This document shows, in pieces, positions 44,304 to 52,306 of a DNA stretch of 64,000 nt. Every line of letters begins with the position of its first letter. Within the stretch, counting starts at the first letter, position 1. Under the pieces are notes generated by a model. That model was not told the origin of the DNA. It was given only the letters and a program-made list of their open reading frames with translations, and did not search any database. The translations under genes and the position numbers were made by a program. The DNA is from Anaerolineae bacterium (lineage in GTDB: Bacteria; Chloroflexota; Anaerolineae; Aggregatilineales; Phototrophicaceae). The DNA lies in contig JAJEAA010000029.1 in the NCBI GenBank assembly GCA_022824365.1, forward strand, positions 124,001 to 188,000, written 5' to 3'.

Positions 44304-45449
44304 TTATTGCTTATAAGGATCGGCGGCGTCTCGCAAGCCGTCGCCGAGAAAGTTGAAGGCCAAAACGGTGACAATGACAAATATCCCCGGTATCAGCAAC
44401 CAGGGGCTTTGGCTCAGGCTGCGGATATTTTGCGCGTCCTGCAGCAGCACGCCCCAGCTAACAGCCGGCGGTTGGATTCCAATCCGCAGGAAGCTGAGAG
44501 CCGTCTCCGCCAGGATCATGCCCGGCACAGACAGGCTGAGCACTACGATCAAGAAGCTGGCAAAGGAAGGCAGCAAGTGTTTCACGATAATGTCGAAGTC
44601 GCCCATATTGGAGATCCGCGCCGCCATGACAAAGTCGGCCTCGCGCAATTCCAGCAGCTTGCCGCGGACAGCGCGCGCGAGCGTCGTCCAGCCTACCGTG
44701 GCCAGGACGAGGGTAATGCCGAAGTAGACCTGCGTCGAACTCCATTCGTCGGGCAGGGCGGCCGCTAGCGCAATCCACAAAGGTATGTGCGGAATCGATA
44801 TGATGAACTCTATAATTCGCTGTATGATCAAATCCACCGTGCCGCCGAAGTAACCGGAAATGCCGCCGATGAGACAGCCTAGAACGAAGCTGATCACCAC
44901 GCCGAATACACCGATGGAGAGTGAAATCCTCGCCGCGTGCATGGTACGCGAGAACAAGCAGCGCCCTAGATCATCGGTCCCAAAGGGAAAGTAAACTGCC
45001 GGTTCATCGACGCCGACCAAGTGGATATTGGTATCCACAAAGCCCAAGAGCTTGTAAGGCTCGCCCTCAACGAAAAATCGCAAATGGTAACGCTTAGACC
45101 GATCCTCGGTGTAATTGCGCTGCAGGGTATCCATATCCAGTTCTTGCTTGAGATCGTAGATGAAGGGAACGAGGTGAAAGTTGCCGTCTTCATCGACGAA
45201 ATACAAAGTATGGGGCGGCGCTTTGGCATACTTGACATGGCGCTTGTGGGGATCATTTATCGAGTAGAACTCGGCGAAAAGCGCCAGCGAATACAAGAAT
45301 AGGATCACGACAAGCGAAACCATCGCCAGCCGGTGGCGGCGAAACTTGCGCCACATCAGCTGCCATTGCGACGCCAGATAATAGCTCTCGTCATATTGAA
45401 CGGTTGCTGGCTTGTTGCTTTGCCGCCTGCCAAGCAGTCGTCGCCACAT
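44304..45449 (-). CDS. Opp/Dpp-type ABC permease (OppC-like)
   Basis: A 381-residue inner-membrane permease with one N-terminal helix, an unusually long external insertion of about 120 residues (about 60-170), then five helices. The cytoplasmic coupling EAA-type loop is ELREADFVMAARISNMGDFDIIVKHLLPS, which docks the ATPase. The GTDDLGRCLFSRTMHAAR segment before the second helix is the OppC hallmark. It forms the channel with the OppB-like protein encoded 12 bases upstream. Such transporters are named for peptides, but several bacteria, including Thermotogae and Chloroflexota, use this class for oligosaccharides; the neighbouring sugar genes support that here. Confidence 0.92.
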   Translation of the reverse strand: MWRRLLGRRQSNKPATVQYDESYYLASQWQLMWRKFRRHRLAMVSLVVILFLYSLALFAEFYSINDPHKRHVKYAKAPPHTLYFVDEDGNFHLVPFIYDLKQELDMDTLQRNYTEDRSKRYHLRFFVEGEPYKLLGFVDTNIHLVGVDEPAVYFPFGTDDLGRCLFSRTMHAARISLSIGVFGVVISFVLGCLIGGISGYFGGTVDLIIQRIIEFIISIPHIPLWIALAAALPDEWSSTQVYFGITLVLATVGWTTLARAVRGKLLELREADFVMAARISNMGDFDIIVKHLLPSFASFLIVVLSLSVPGMILAETALSFLRIGIQPPAVSWGVLLQDAQNIRSLSQSPWLLIPGIFVIVTVLAFNFLGDGLRDAADPYKQ

Positions 45450-45461
45450 GGTTCAACCCGT

Positions 45462-46460
45462 CTAGTTGGCCGCGCGTTCCATACGTATCCGCGGATCTAC
45501 TACCACCAGCAGGATATCGGATACTGTTGTGCCTATCACGGTGAGAATGGTAATGAACATGAGCAGCGTCGCCGTCAAAAATGTGTCCTGGGCGAGCAGG
45601 GCGCGCAAGAGCATCGGTCCCGCCGTCGGCAAGCCCAGGACGATCGCCGTTATCGTTCCCCCCGAAACCAACGATGGAAACAGCCAGGCGAGACTGCTGA
45701 CGATGGGATTCAACGCCACTCTAACTGGATACTTGAACAGAAGCCGCACTTCGCCGACGCCTTTGCTGCGCGCTGTGATGACGTATTGCTTGTTAAGCTC
45801 GTCAAGCAGAGTACCGCGCAATACGCGAATCAATCCCGCCGTTCCACCAGTCCCGATGACGATAATCGGGATCGGCAGGTGTAGCAGCAGGTCGCCTATC
45901 TTTGCCCAATTCCATGGCGCGTCTAGGTATTCCGGGGAAAAAAGGCCGGAAAGGTTCACGCCAAATTGCTTAAACCCTACGTATAGCATGATTAGCGCCA
46001 ACATAAAATTTGGTATGGCCAAGCCGACAAAACCGATGATAGAGACCACATAATCGCCAAGAGAATACTGATGCGTCGCTGAATAAATACCAATAGGAAT
46101 GGCAACCGCGTATGTGAATATCGCGCTCAGTATCGCGATCGTGAAGGTCAGCACGAGCCGCTCGCCAATAATTTCGCGGACCGGTTGCTGCCAGTCAAAT
46201 GAAAAACCAAACTCCCCCTGAAGCACTTGTCCAAACCACTTGAAATACCGAGCGTGAGTTGGCAAATCGAGGCCATACTGCCGGCGAAGCCGTTCGACGA
46301 TGTCTTCGCTGAGTTGCTGCCCGGTATTCTGTTCCAGGAGTAAAATGTAGGTGGACAAGTAATCCCCGGGCGGCAACTCAATCACGATGAAAGTAACAAC
46401 GGAGACCAGCCATAGGAGGAAAACCAAATATACCAGACGTTGAAATACGTAATTTTTCAT
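45462..46460 (-). CDS. Opp/Dpp-type ABC permease (OppB-like)
   Basis: A 332-residue permease with six predicted helices. The N-terminus YVFQRLVYLVFLLWLVSVVTFIVIELPPGDY and the GLDLPTHARYFKW and GDLGFS-like GEFGFSF segments are typical of OppB. The EAA-type loop reads LLDELNKQYVITARSKGVGEVRLLFKYPV. It heads the minus-strand operon and is preceded by a consensus promoter whose -35 is covered by the TTGT-NN-ACAA operator at 46541-46550. It pairs with the OppC-like protein and the ATPases encoded at 54-56 kb to import the ligand of the binding protein encoded at 48-50 kb. Confidence 0.93.
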   Translation of the reverse strand: MKNYVFQRLVYLVFLLWLVSVVTFIVIELPPGDYLSTYILLLEQNTGQQLSEDIVERLRRQYGLDLPTHARYFKWFGQVLQGEFGFSFDWQQPVREIIGERLVLTFTIAILSAIFTYAVAIPIGIYSATHQYSLGDYVVSIIGFVGLAIPNFMLALIMLYVGFKQFGVNLSGLFSPEYLDAPWNWAKIGDLLLHLPIPIIVIGTGGTAGLIRVLRGTLLDELNKQYVITARSKGVGEVRLLFKYPVRVALNPIVSSLAWLFPSLVSGGTITAIVLGLPTAGPMLLRALLAQDTFLTATLLMFITILTVIGTTVSDILLVVVDPRIRMERAAN

Positions 46461-46518
46461 GTACCGTGTTCAGACATCTTAATTAAATGTCGGGCGGGAA
46501 CATACCCATATACGCCGG

Positions 46519-46550
46519 AGTCTAGCCTCAAGGTTGCAAATTGTCAACAA
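46519..46550 (-). promoter_or_regulatory. oppB promoter with operator on the -35
   Basis: On the minus strand TTGACA (46547-46542) and TAGACT (46524-46519) are 17 bases apart. The palindrome TTGTCAACAA (46541-46550) overlaps the -35, so a bound repressor would block RNA polymerase. Confidence 0.75.
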
Positions 46551-46568
46551 TGTACACTTAACAATCCC

Positions 46569-46597
46569 TTGCAATTTTGATAATCCACGTCTATTAT
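46569..46597 (+). promoter_or_regulatory. Promoter candidate for cycloisomerase gene
   Basis: TTGCAA (46569-46574) and TATTAT (46592-46597) are separated by 17 bases, directed at the enolase-superfamily gene. The operator at 46541-46550 lies 18 bases upstream of the -35. Confidence 0.5.
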
Positions 46598-46674
46598 CTC
46601 GGTCAGTGTCTTTTTCCATTCAAGCCACTATAGAATGACACGATACTTATGACTCAGTTACAGTGGCCGCCTCG

Positions 46675-47778
46675 ATGGACCAGAACATGGAAATAAGATG
46701 CCTCGAAACCAAGCATTATCGCTTGCCGCTCAGCCATCCTATGATGGACGCGACCCACGGTGTGCATACCGACTTTGAAGTGGTGATTGCGCGTCTGGAA
46801 TCCGAGTGCGGCTGCGTCGGCTACGGCTACACTTACACGATCGGGCGCGGGGGCGCAGCGATCGCTGCCCTTATCGAATGCGATCTGAAACCGCTGCTTA
46901 TCGGCGCCGATACCATGCGCGTCGATCAGACTTGGGAGCGGATGTGGCGCTGCCTGCATTATGTCGGCCGCGGCGGCCTGGTGTCCTTCGCCATGTCCGC
47001 GGTGGATATCGCTCTTTGGGATTTGCGCGGGCAGATAGATGGGGCGCCCCTTTGGAAGCTGCTAGGGGGGCATTCGGGCGACGCACGCGCTTACGCCGGC
47101 GGCATTGACCTCCAACTTGATCCCGGCGAGTTGGTTGAGCAGACACGCTGCAACCTGCAGAAGGGCTTCCGCGCGATAAAAATCAAGGTCGGGCGCGACA
47201 AGCTTTCGGAAGATGTAGCGCGGGTGCGGGCTGTGCGCGATTGCCTCGGTCCAGATATCCCGCTCATGGTCGACGCCAATATGCGCTGGTCGGTCGAACA
47301 GGCAATCAAGGCAGCGCGAGCCTTCCGCGAATACGATGTATTCTGGTTGGAGGAGCCGACTATACCCGACGACTATCAAGGCATGGCGAGGATCGCGACT
47401 GAAGGCGGATTGCCGATCGCTGCCGGCGAGAACCTGCATACGATCTTTGAATTCCGCCACTCGATTGACATTGGCAAGATCGCTTTTCCCGAGCCGGATG
47501 TCTCCAACATCGGCGGCATCACAAACTGGATGCGCGTGGCTAAGCTGGCTTATGCTCATAATCTGCAAGTGACATCGCATGGCGTCCATGAGTTGCATCT
47601 GCATCTGTTGGCGGCCATACCCAACGCCTCATTGCTGGAAGTCCACAGCTTTGGCTTGGAACGCTTCATCACAAACCCCCCGCAACTAAATGAAGGCATT
47701 ATGCGCGCGCCTGATTTGCCCGGGCACGGCGTCAAATTTGACTGGGAGCAATTGCGAGAGTATGAAGTTCTGCGCTAA
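46675..47778 (+). CDS. Enolase-superfamily enzyme, probable 3,6-anhydro-L-galactonate cycloisomerase
   Basis: The protein has the mandelate-racemase/muconate-lactonizing layout: an N-terminal capping domain, then a TIM barrel with the KIKVGR lysine pair, metal ligands in MVDANM, FWLEEPT and AAGENLH, and a late THG/SHG histidine (VTSHGVHELH). Several segments match what I remember of the Vibrio 3,6-anhydro-L-galactonate cycloisomerase subgroup: GYTYTIGRGG, HYVGRGG, FAMSAVDIALWDL, GGIDLQ, LPIAAGENLHTIFEF, LLEVHSF and the VKFDWEQLREYEV end. That enzyme opens the anhydro ring to give 2-keto-3-deoxy-L-galactonate. The start is uncertain (GTG 46663, ATG 46675 or ATG 46687), none with a strong ribosome binding site. 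It is divergent from oppB across a shared operator. Confidence 0.8.
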   Translation: MDQNMEIRCLETKHYRLPLSHPMMDATHGVHTDFEVVIARLESECGCVGYGYTYTIGRGGAAIAALIECDLKPLLIGADTMRVDQTWERMWRCLHYVGRGGLVSFAMSAVDIALWDLRGQIDGAPLWKLLGGHSGDARAYAGGIDLQLDPGELVEQTRCNLQKGFRAIKIKVGRDKLSEDVARVRAVRDCLGPDIPLMVDANMRWSVEQAIKAARAFREYDVFWLEEPTIPDDYQGMARIATEGGLPIAAGENLHTIFEFRHSIDIGKIAFPEPDVSNIGGITNWMRVAKLAYAHNLQVTSHGVHELHLHLLAAIPNASLLEVHSFGLERFITNPPQLNEGIMRAPDLPGHGVKFDWEQLREYEVLR

Positions 47779-47811
47779 GCTCAAATTCAGAATCGGTCTT
47801 TCGCGTCAAAA

Positions 47812-47821
47812 TTGTCAACAA
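47812..47821 (+). promoter_or_regulatory. TTGT-NN-ACAA operator upstream of binding-protein gene
   Basis: TTGTCAACAA is identical to the site at 46541-46550 and is followed by further TTGT/ACAA-like halves (GGACAATTTACAAT). It lies 175 bases before the binding-protein start. A TACAAT -10 candidate at 47831 lacks a good -35, so the promoter is unresolved. Confidence 0.6.
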
Positions 47822-47933
47822 TGGACAATTTACAATGCTGCTTGATTCTGTTAGTTTATGAGGCGGAAGCTGGGGCGCAAAGCAGTATTGTAGGATTCCA
47901 CAGCGTTATCCGCCGGTCTGGAAAGGAGGCCGC

Positions 47934-47993
47934 TTGATTAGCATCAAATCGAAGACAAATTTCCTGCCGCGTTCAATCTTAGGGAGGCTATAA
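47934..47993 (+). CDS. Possible 19-codon leader ORF
   Basis: A TTG codon four bases after a perfect AAAGGAGG Shine-Dalgarno (47922-47929) opens a 19-codon frame that ends in TAA three bases before the binding-protein ATG. It overlaps the GGGAGG ribosome binding site of that gene, so its translation could couple to it. No family is recognisable. Confidence 0.3.
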   Translation: MISIKSKTNFLPRSILGRL

Positions 47994-47996
47994 GCC

Positions 47997-50010
47997 ATGA
48001 AGCGAATTACCTTAATTTCCTTGCTCCTTTTCACACTTGTCTTGCTCTCGGGCGCAGCGCTCGCGCAAGTCATGCACGAGGGCGATCTTGTTTATCCCTT
48101 CCAATATGGCGATCTTGACGCCTACACTGCCGCGACCGGCAATACCATTGACATGTGGGGCGAAGCGCCGATGCTCGCCGAGCGCGTTGCCGCCGGTGAT
48201 CTTCCGCCGGTCGAAGAGCGCCTGCCCGCCCATCCTGTCGTTGTTCAGCCGCTTGAGCAAATCGGCGAATACGGTGGTGAACTCAAAGGTCCATCGGCGC
48301 TGCCCAATTGCTGTGGCTGGGATGTTCTGGAGATGCGTTTGCAGAAGCTGCTCACGATCGACACCGACTTAAGCACCATCATCCCGAACGTCGCGCAAGC
48401 TTACGAGGTCTCCGACGACCTGACCACTTTCACCTTCCACTTGCGCGAAGGTCACAAATGGTCGGACGGCACACCCTTCACCACGGAAGACTTCCGCTTC
48501 TACTTTGAGGATGTCCTCGGGAATACTGACCTGACGCCCGCGCCCGGCGGACCCTGGGTGCTGGATGGCGAACTGCCGCAAATGGACATCATCGACGACA
48601 CCACTATCACCTTTACCTATCCCGAACCACGCAACGGCCTGATCATTCAGCTCGGAAGCGAGGTTGGTCATCGCGGCTACCGTCCATCCCACTACTTCCA
48701 GCAATACCACCTGGATTACAACGCGGACGCCAACGCGCTGGCGGATGAACTGGGCTTTGAAGACTGGGTGCAAATGTTCAACGCCAAGATGAACACTTAC
48801 AACTTCACCTGGAACCTGGGCTCCGAGACTGATCCCTATTCCCCGACGTTGAATACTTTCGTTTTCGTCAGCGAAGATGCCTTCGGCAACAAGCTCTACG
48901 AGCGCAACCCCTACTTCTTCAAGGTGGATACGGCCGGCAACCAGTTGCCCTATACCGATACTCTGCGCCGCTTGTTGGTCGAAGATGTGCAAGTCCAGGA
49001 CTTGAAGGGCATCGCTGGCGAATACACCCACTTCGGTTGGGGCACGCTCGCCAGTTATCCTACTTACCGCGAGAATGAAGAAGCTGGCGGCTATCGCACC
49101 GCGCTTGCCGAATACAGCCGCGGCAACGAATACGCTCTGGGCTTCAACTTCACCACCGAGAACCTGCCCTTGCGGGAGATATTCTGGGATGCCCGCTTCC
49201 GTCAAGCGATGTCGGTCGCCATCAATCGCGACGAGATCAACGAACTTGTCTACTTCGGTCTTGCCAATCCGTCACAGAATTCCCTGGTGCCCTCCTCGAA
49301 TTTCTATGAACCCTGGATGTCCACCAACTACGCCCAATATGACCCGGACCTGGCAAACCAGCTCCTAGACGAGATGGGCTTGGATCAACGCGATTCTGAC
49401 GGCTTCCGCCTGCGTCCCGATGGCGAGACGCTCTTCATCAACTTCCAGGTCTACGTGCCTGAAGACGCCTGGCGTCAAATCGGCGAGCTCATCTCTTCCT
49501 ACTGGAACGAGGTCGGCGTCAAGACACAGTACAAGCTCATCGGCGATAGCCTCTTCCGCGAGCTGAGGAATAGCAATCAGCTTGATGTTTCGGCTTGGGC
49601 TGCCGATATCCTTGACATCGGCGAGGTGGCGAGCCAGCTTGGCAACACGCGCGTCAGTTGGGGCAACCGCGCTTCCGGCATTCCCTGGCGCACCTGGCTG
49701 CAAACTGACGGCGCCGATGGCGAAGAACCGCCGGAAGTGATTAAGGAACTCTGGGACCTGGGCGAGCAATTCCTGGATGCGCCCTACGGCACTGACGAAT
49801 GGGTGGAAGCCGGCAAAGCCTTCTACAACGCTTCCTTTGGCGGCCTCTATATCATCGGCACTATCCCAGCGTCCGCCGCAGCCCTTGCTCTTCAAGACCA
49901 ACTTGAAGAACACACCGCCCAACGACACAACCGGTCAGTGGGCCTGGAGCTACCGCCAATGGGTTATGTTCATGCCCGAGCAGTGGTATTTCGAAGGCGG
50001 CAGCAACTAA
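47997..50010 (+). CDS. Family 5 extracellular solute-binding protein with C-terminal frameshift
   Basis: The first ~620 residues are a family 5 (Opp/Dpp-type) binding protein. It has a signal peptide with AlaLeuAla-Gln cleavage (ALAQVM, about residue 23), the TFHLREGHKWSDGTPFTTEDFRFYFEDV signature near residue 140, and RFRQAMSVAINRDEIN-like DARFRQAMSVAINRDEIN in the middle. After IIGTIPA the frame diverges into unlikely sequence ending at 50018. One base earlier in phase, the +1 frame continues as QPLLFKTNLKNTPP...PEQWYFEGGSN and stops at 50010, the normal C-terminus of this family. The likely site is the CCC at 49865-49867. It is either an assembly error or a real lesion. A GGGAGG ribosome binding site precedes the ATG. 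There is no lipobox cysteine. Confidence 0.85.
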
Positions 50011-50038
50011 GCCGCTAATCCGTATGGCAAGTCGTTTC

Positions 50039-50063
50039 GTGGCGCGTCGTATTGGCGCGCCAC
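50039..50063 (+). terminator. Intercistronic hairpin after binding-protein gene
   Basis: An 8-bp perfect stem GTGGCGCG / CGCGCCAC with a 9-base loop lies between the binding-protein and GH117 genes. There is no T run, so it is more likely an mRNA-stabilising or attenuating element than a full terminator, as is common after binding-protein genes. Confidence 0.6.
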
Positions 50064-50091
50064 AACTCACATTAGAGGGAGATGCGCCAAC

Positions 50092-51177
50092 ATGCCTCAA
50101 AGCGCCGCGATGCAGCGTTTTCAGCGACCAGATCGGGACAATCCTTGGTATGCAAAGTTCAAGTACAGCCCCGTAACTGGCTTGGGATATGAGAAAGGTG
50201 TGGTGCGTCGCGACCCCAGCGCCATACTGCGGATTAATGGCGAGTATTTCGTCTGGTATACCCGCGCCGCGCATCCTTGCCCGCCGGTGGGATTCGACCG
50301 TATGACAGACACGCTGCCGGCCACGCCCTGGGATTTGGCTGATGTCTGGTATGCCACCTCGGTTGATGGGCATAACTGGCGGGAGCGGGGCCCGGCTGTT
50401 TTGCGCGGCGGCAGTGGCGCATATGATGAGCGCGGCGTGTTCACCGCGGATGTACTGCGGCATGCCGGGCGTTATTACATGGTCTACCAGGTAGCGCGCT
50501 CGCCCAATTATCGCAGCACGCCGGAATCCATCGCCATCGCCTGGGCGGATTCGCCTCATGGTCCCTGGACCAAGAGCCCCGCGCCTATCCTCGAGCCCGA
50601 CCCCTCCGGCATTGTCGACGAACAGAGCGACCCAGAAGACTGTATTGAGCGAGGCGCCTGGGACAGCCTGCAAGTCCATGATCCGGCGCTGATTTTCCGC
50701 GAGGGCAAATTCTGGCTGTACTACAAAGGCGAGGGCATCGGTTATCACCACATGGAGAGCAAATGGGGCGTGGCGATTGCTGATTCGCCGCTCGGTCCCT
50801 ACACAAAGTCGCCCTTCAACCCCATCACCAACAGCGGGCACGAGGTGGTCGTGTGGTCCTATGCGGGCGGCGTGGCGGGCTTGGTTAATCGCTGCGGACC
50901 GGAGAAAAACACCATCCAGTTCGCCGCCGATGGCATCAACTTCAAGGTGATGGCGCAGTTGGTTGCGCCGCCGCAAGCCGCTGGCCCCTACCGCGTCGAT
51001 GACGAGCAGAATACAGAGCCGCTGGCGCGTTTCCGCTGGGGCGTCAGCCATGTCATCCCGCAGAGCTCCCATCTCATCATGCAAGGTCGGGATCTGCTAG
51101 GGCTGGCGAGTATCGAGGAGCCCTGGGATTTCCTCGTCCGCTGGGAAATTGATGACGAGCGCCGCACTTATATTTAA
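50092..51177 (+). CDS. GH117-like glycoside hydrolase (tandem copy 1)
   Basis: A 361-residue single-domain GH117-like propeller. It keeps Asp41 in VRRDPSA, Asp197 in VHDPALI and His250-Glu251 in TNSGHEV, with FVWYTR, MTDTLPATPWDLADVWYATS and GPEKNTIQFAADG. The LGYEKGVVRRDP start of the propeller and TDTLPATPWD segment match my recollection of characterised neoagarobiose hydrolases better than the paralogues at 36-42 kb. No secretion signal is present. AGAGGGAG lies 8 bases before the ATG. It follows the binding-protein gene and is followed immediately by a close paralogue, with its TAA-TGA end overlapping the next frame. It probably removes terminal anhydro-galactose from imported oligosaccharides. 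Confidence 0.87.
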   Translation: MPQSAAMQRFQRPDRDNPWYAKFKYSPVTGLGYEKGVVRRDPSAILRINGEYFVWYTRAAHPCPPVGFDRMTDTLPATPWDLADVWYATSVDGHNWRERGPAVLRGGSGAYDERGVFTADVLRHAGRYYMVYQVARSPNYRSTPESIAIAWADSPHGPWTKSPAPILEPDPSGIVDEQSDPEDCIERGAWDSLQVHDPALIFREGKFWLYYKGEGIGYHHMESKWGVAIADSPLGPYTKSPFNPITNSGHEVVVWSYAGGVAGLVNRCGPEKNTIQFAADGINFKVMAQLVAPPQAAGPYRVDDEQNTEPLARFRWGVSHVIPQSSHLIMQGRDLLGLASIEEPWDFLVRWEIDDERRTYI

Positions 51178-51197
51178 TGACTGTGAGAGGACTTCCC

Positions 51198-52280
51198 ATG
51201 CAGAGCGCCGCCATGAGACGTTTTCAGGGTCCGGACGAAGGAAATCCCTGGTTCACGCGTTTCGGCTACATGCCTATTCAAGGCCTCGGTTATGAGCGCG
51301 GGGTTGTCCGCCGCGATCCCAGTTGCATCTTGCAAGTCGACGGACTCTACTATGTCTGGTATACCCGCGGCGCTCATGGCCGCCCGCCGGTGGGTCACGA
51401 GCGCGCCACCGACACGCTGCCCGCCATGCCCTGGGATCTCTGCGATGTTTGGTACGCTACGTCCAGCGATGGCCATACTTGGCAAGAACAGGGACCAGCC
51501 GTCCAACGCGGTCCGGCCGGCGCCTACGATGAGCGCAGCGTCTTCACGCCGGATGTCCTGGCGCATGACGGTCGCTACTACTTGGTTTACCAAGCGTCGC
51601 CTGCGCCTACCTGGCGTTGTACTCCCGAATCTATCGCCATCGCCTGGGCTGATTCGCCGCAGGGTCCCTGGACCAAGAGCGCCGCGCCGGTAGTGGAGCC
51701 GGACCCTTCCGGCGAAGTTGATGAACGCGCGCATCCATTGGAAGCCACAGTCCAAGGAACCTTTGACAGCCTGCGCGTCCATGATCCCGCGCTGCTTTTC
51801 CGTCAGGGACAGTATTGGCTTTACTACAAAGGCGAAGGCATCGGCCATAGCAACATGCATAGCAAGTGGGGCGTCGCCATCGCTGATGATCCGCTCGGAC
51901 CTTATGAGAAGTCGCCGCTCAATCCCATAACAAATAGCGGGCATGAGGTTATGGTCTGGAATTATGCCGGTGGCGTCGGCGCTTTGTTAACCCGCTGCGG
52001 TCCGGAAAAGAACACCATACAGTTTGCCGCCGACGGCATCAACTTCGATATTCAGTCAACTATTATCGCGCCGCCGCAGGCCGCTGGCGCTCTTCGCGTC
52101 GCGGAGGGCGATAAAGCCGAGCCGCTTTCCGGCTTGAGTTGGGGCCTTAGCCATGTGGCGACATACAGCGCTCACAACGTCGTTCAAGGTCATGACCCCT
52201 TGGGTTTGCTCGCCCACGACGAACCTTGGGATTTCATCATCCGCTGGGAAGCCGCCAGCCAGCGCCACGGTTTCAAATAG
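51198..52280 (+). CDS. GH117-like glycoside hydrolase (tandem copy 2)
   Basis: The frame opens at an ATG at 51177, but the ATG at 51198 has GAGAGG seven bases upstream, and its MQSAAMRRF start aligns with MPQSAAMQRF of the preceding paralogue. The 360-residue product keeps Asp40 (VRRDPSC), Asp196 (VHDPALL) and His249-Glu250 (TNSGHEV). It is very similar to copy 1 throughout, including ESIAIAWADSP and YYKGEGIG, so the two arose by tandem duplication. Differences cluster in segments 130-190, which may shape the substrate pocket. It lacks a signal peptide and lies 26 bases upstream of the sulfatase gene, suggesting both enzymes act on the same sulfated oligosaccharide. Confidence 0.87.
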   Translation: MQSAAMRRFQGPDEGNPWFTRFGYMPIQGLGYERGVVRRDPSCILQVDGLYYVWYTRGAHGRPPVGHERATDTLPAMPWDLCDVWYATSSDGHTWQEQGPAVQRGPAGAYDERSVFTPDVLAHDGRYYLVYQASPAPTWRCTPESIAIAWADSPQGPWTKSAAPVVEPDPSGEVDERAHPLEATVQGTFDSLRVHDPALLFRQGQYWLYYKGEGIGHSNMHSKWGVAIADDPLGPYEKSPLNPITNSGHEVMVWNYAGGVGALLTRCGPEKNTIQFAADGINFDIQSTIIAPPQAAGALRVAEGDKAEPLSGLSWGLSHVATYSAHNVVQGHDPLGLLAHDEPWDFIIRWEAASQRHGFK

Positions 52281-52306
52281 CTGCTTCTGGCATATCGGGC
52301 GCGCCC

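Noticed and set aside
46663..47778. D-galactonate or mandelate family dehydratase/racemase instead of cycloisomerase
   Set aside because: The barrel motifs alone would allow it, but GYTYT-GRGG, HYVGRGG, GGIDLQ, ENLHTI-EF and FDW-EYEV segments match the cycloisomerase subgroup as I remember it.
49861..51084. A 407-codon open frame on the minus strand across the GH117 gene at 50 kb
   Set aside because: It is antisense to a gene with conserved motifs and a good ribosome binding site; GC-rich codon use opens mirror frames. The product resembles no family.
35923..52280. GH43 or GH130 assignment of the five propeller domains
   Set aside because: General five-bladed propeller features are shared, but the RRDPS, HDP, TNSGHE and GPEK-TxQ-A-DG set fits GH117 better. 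A profile search is needed to be final.
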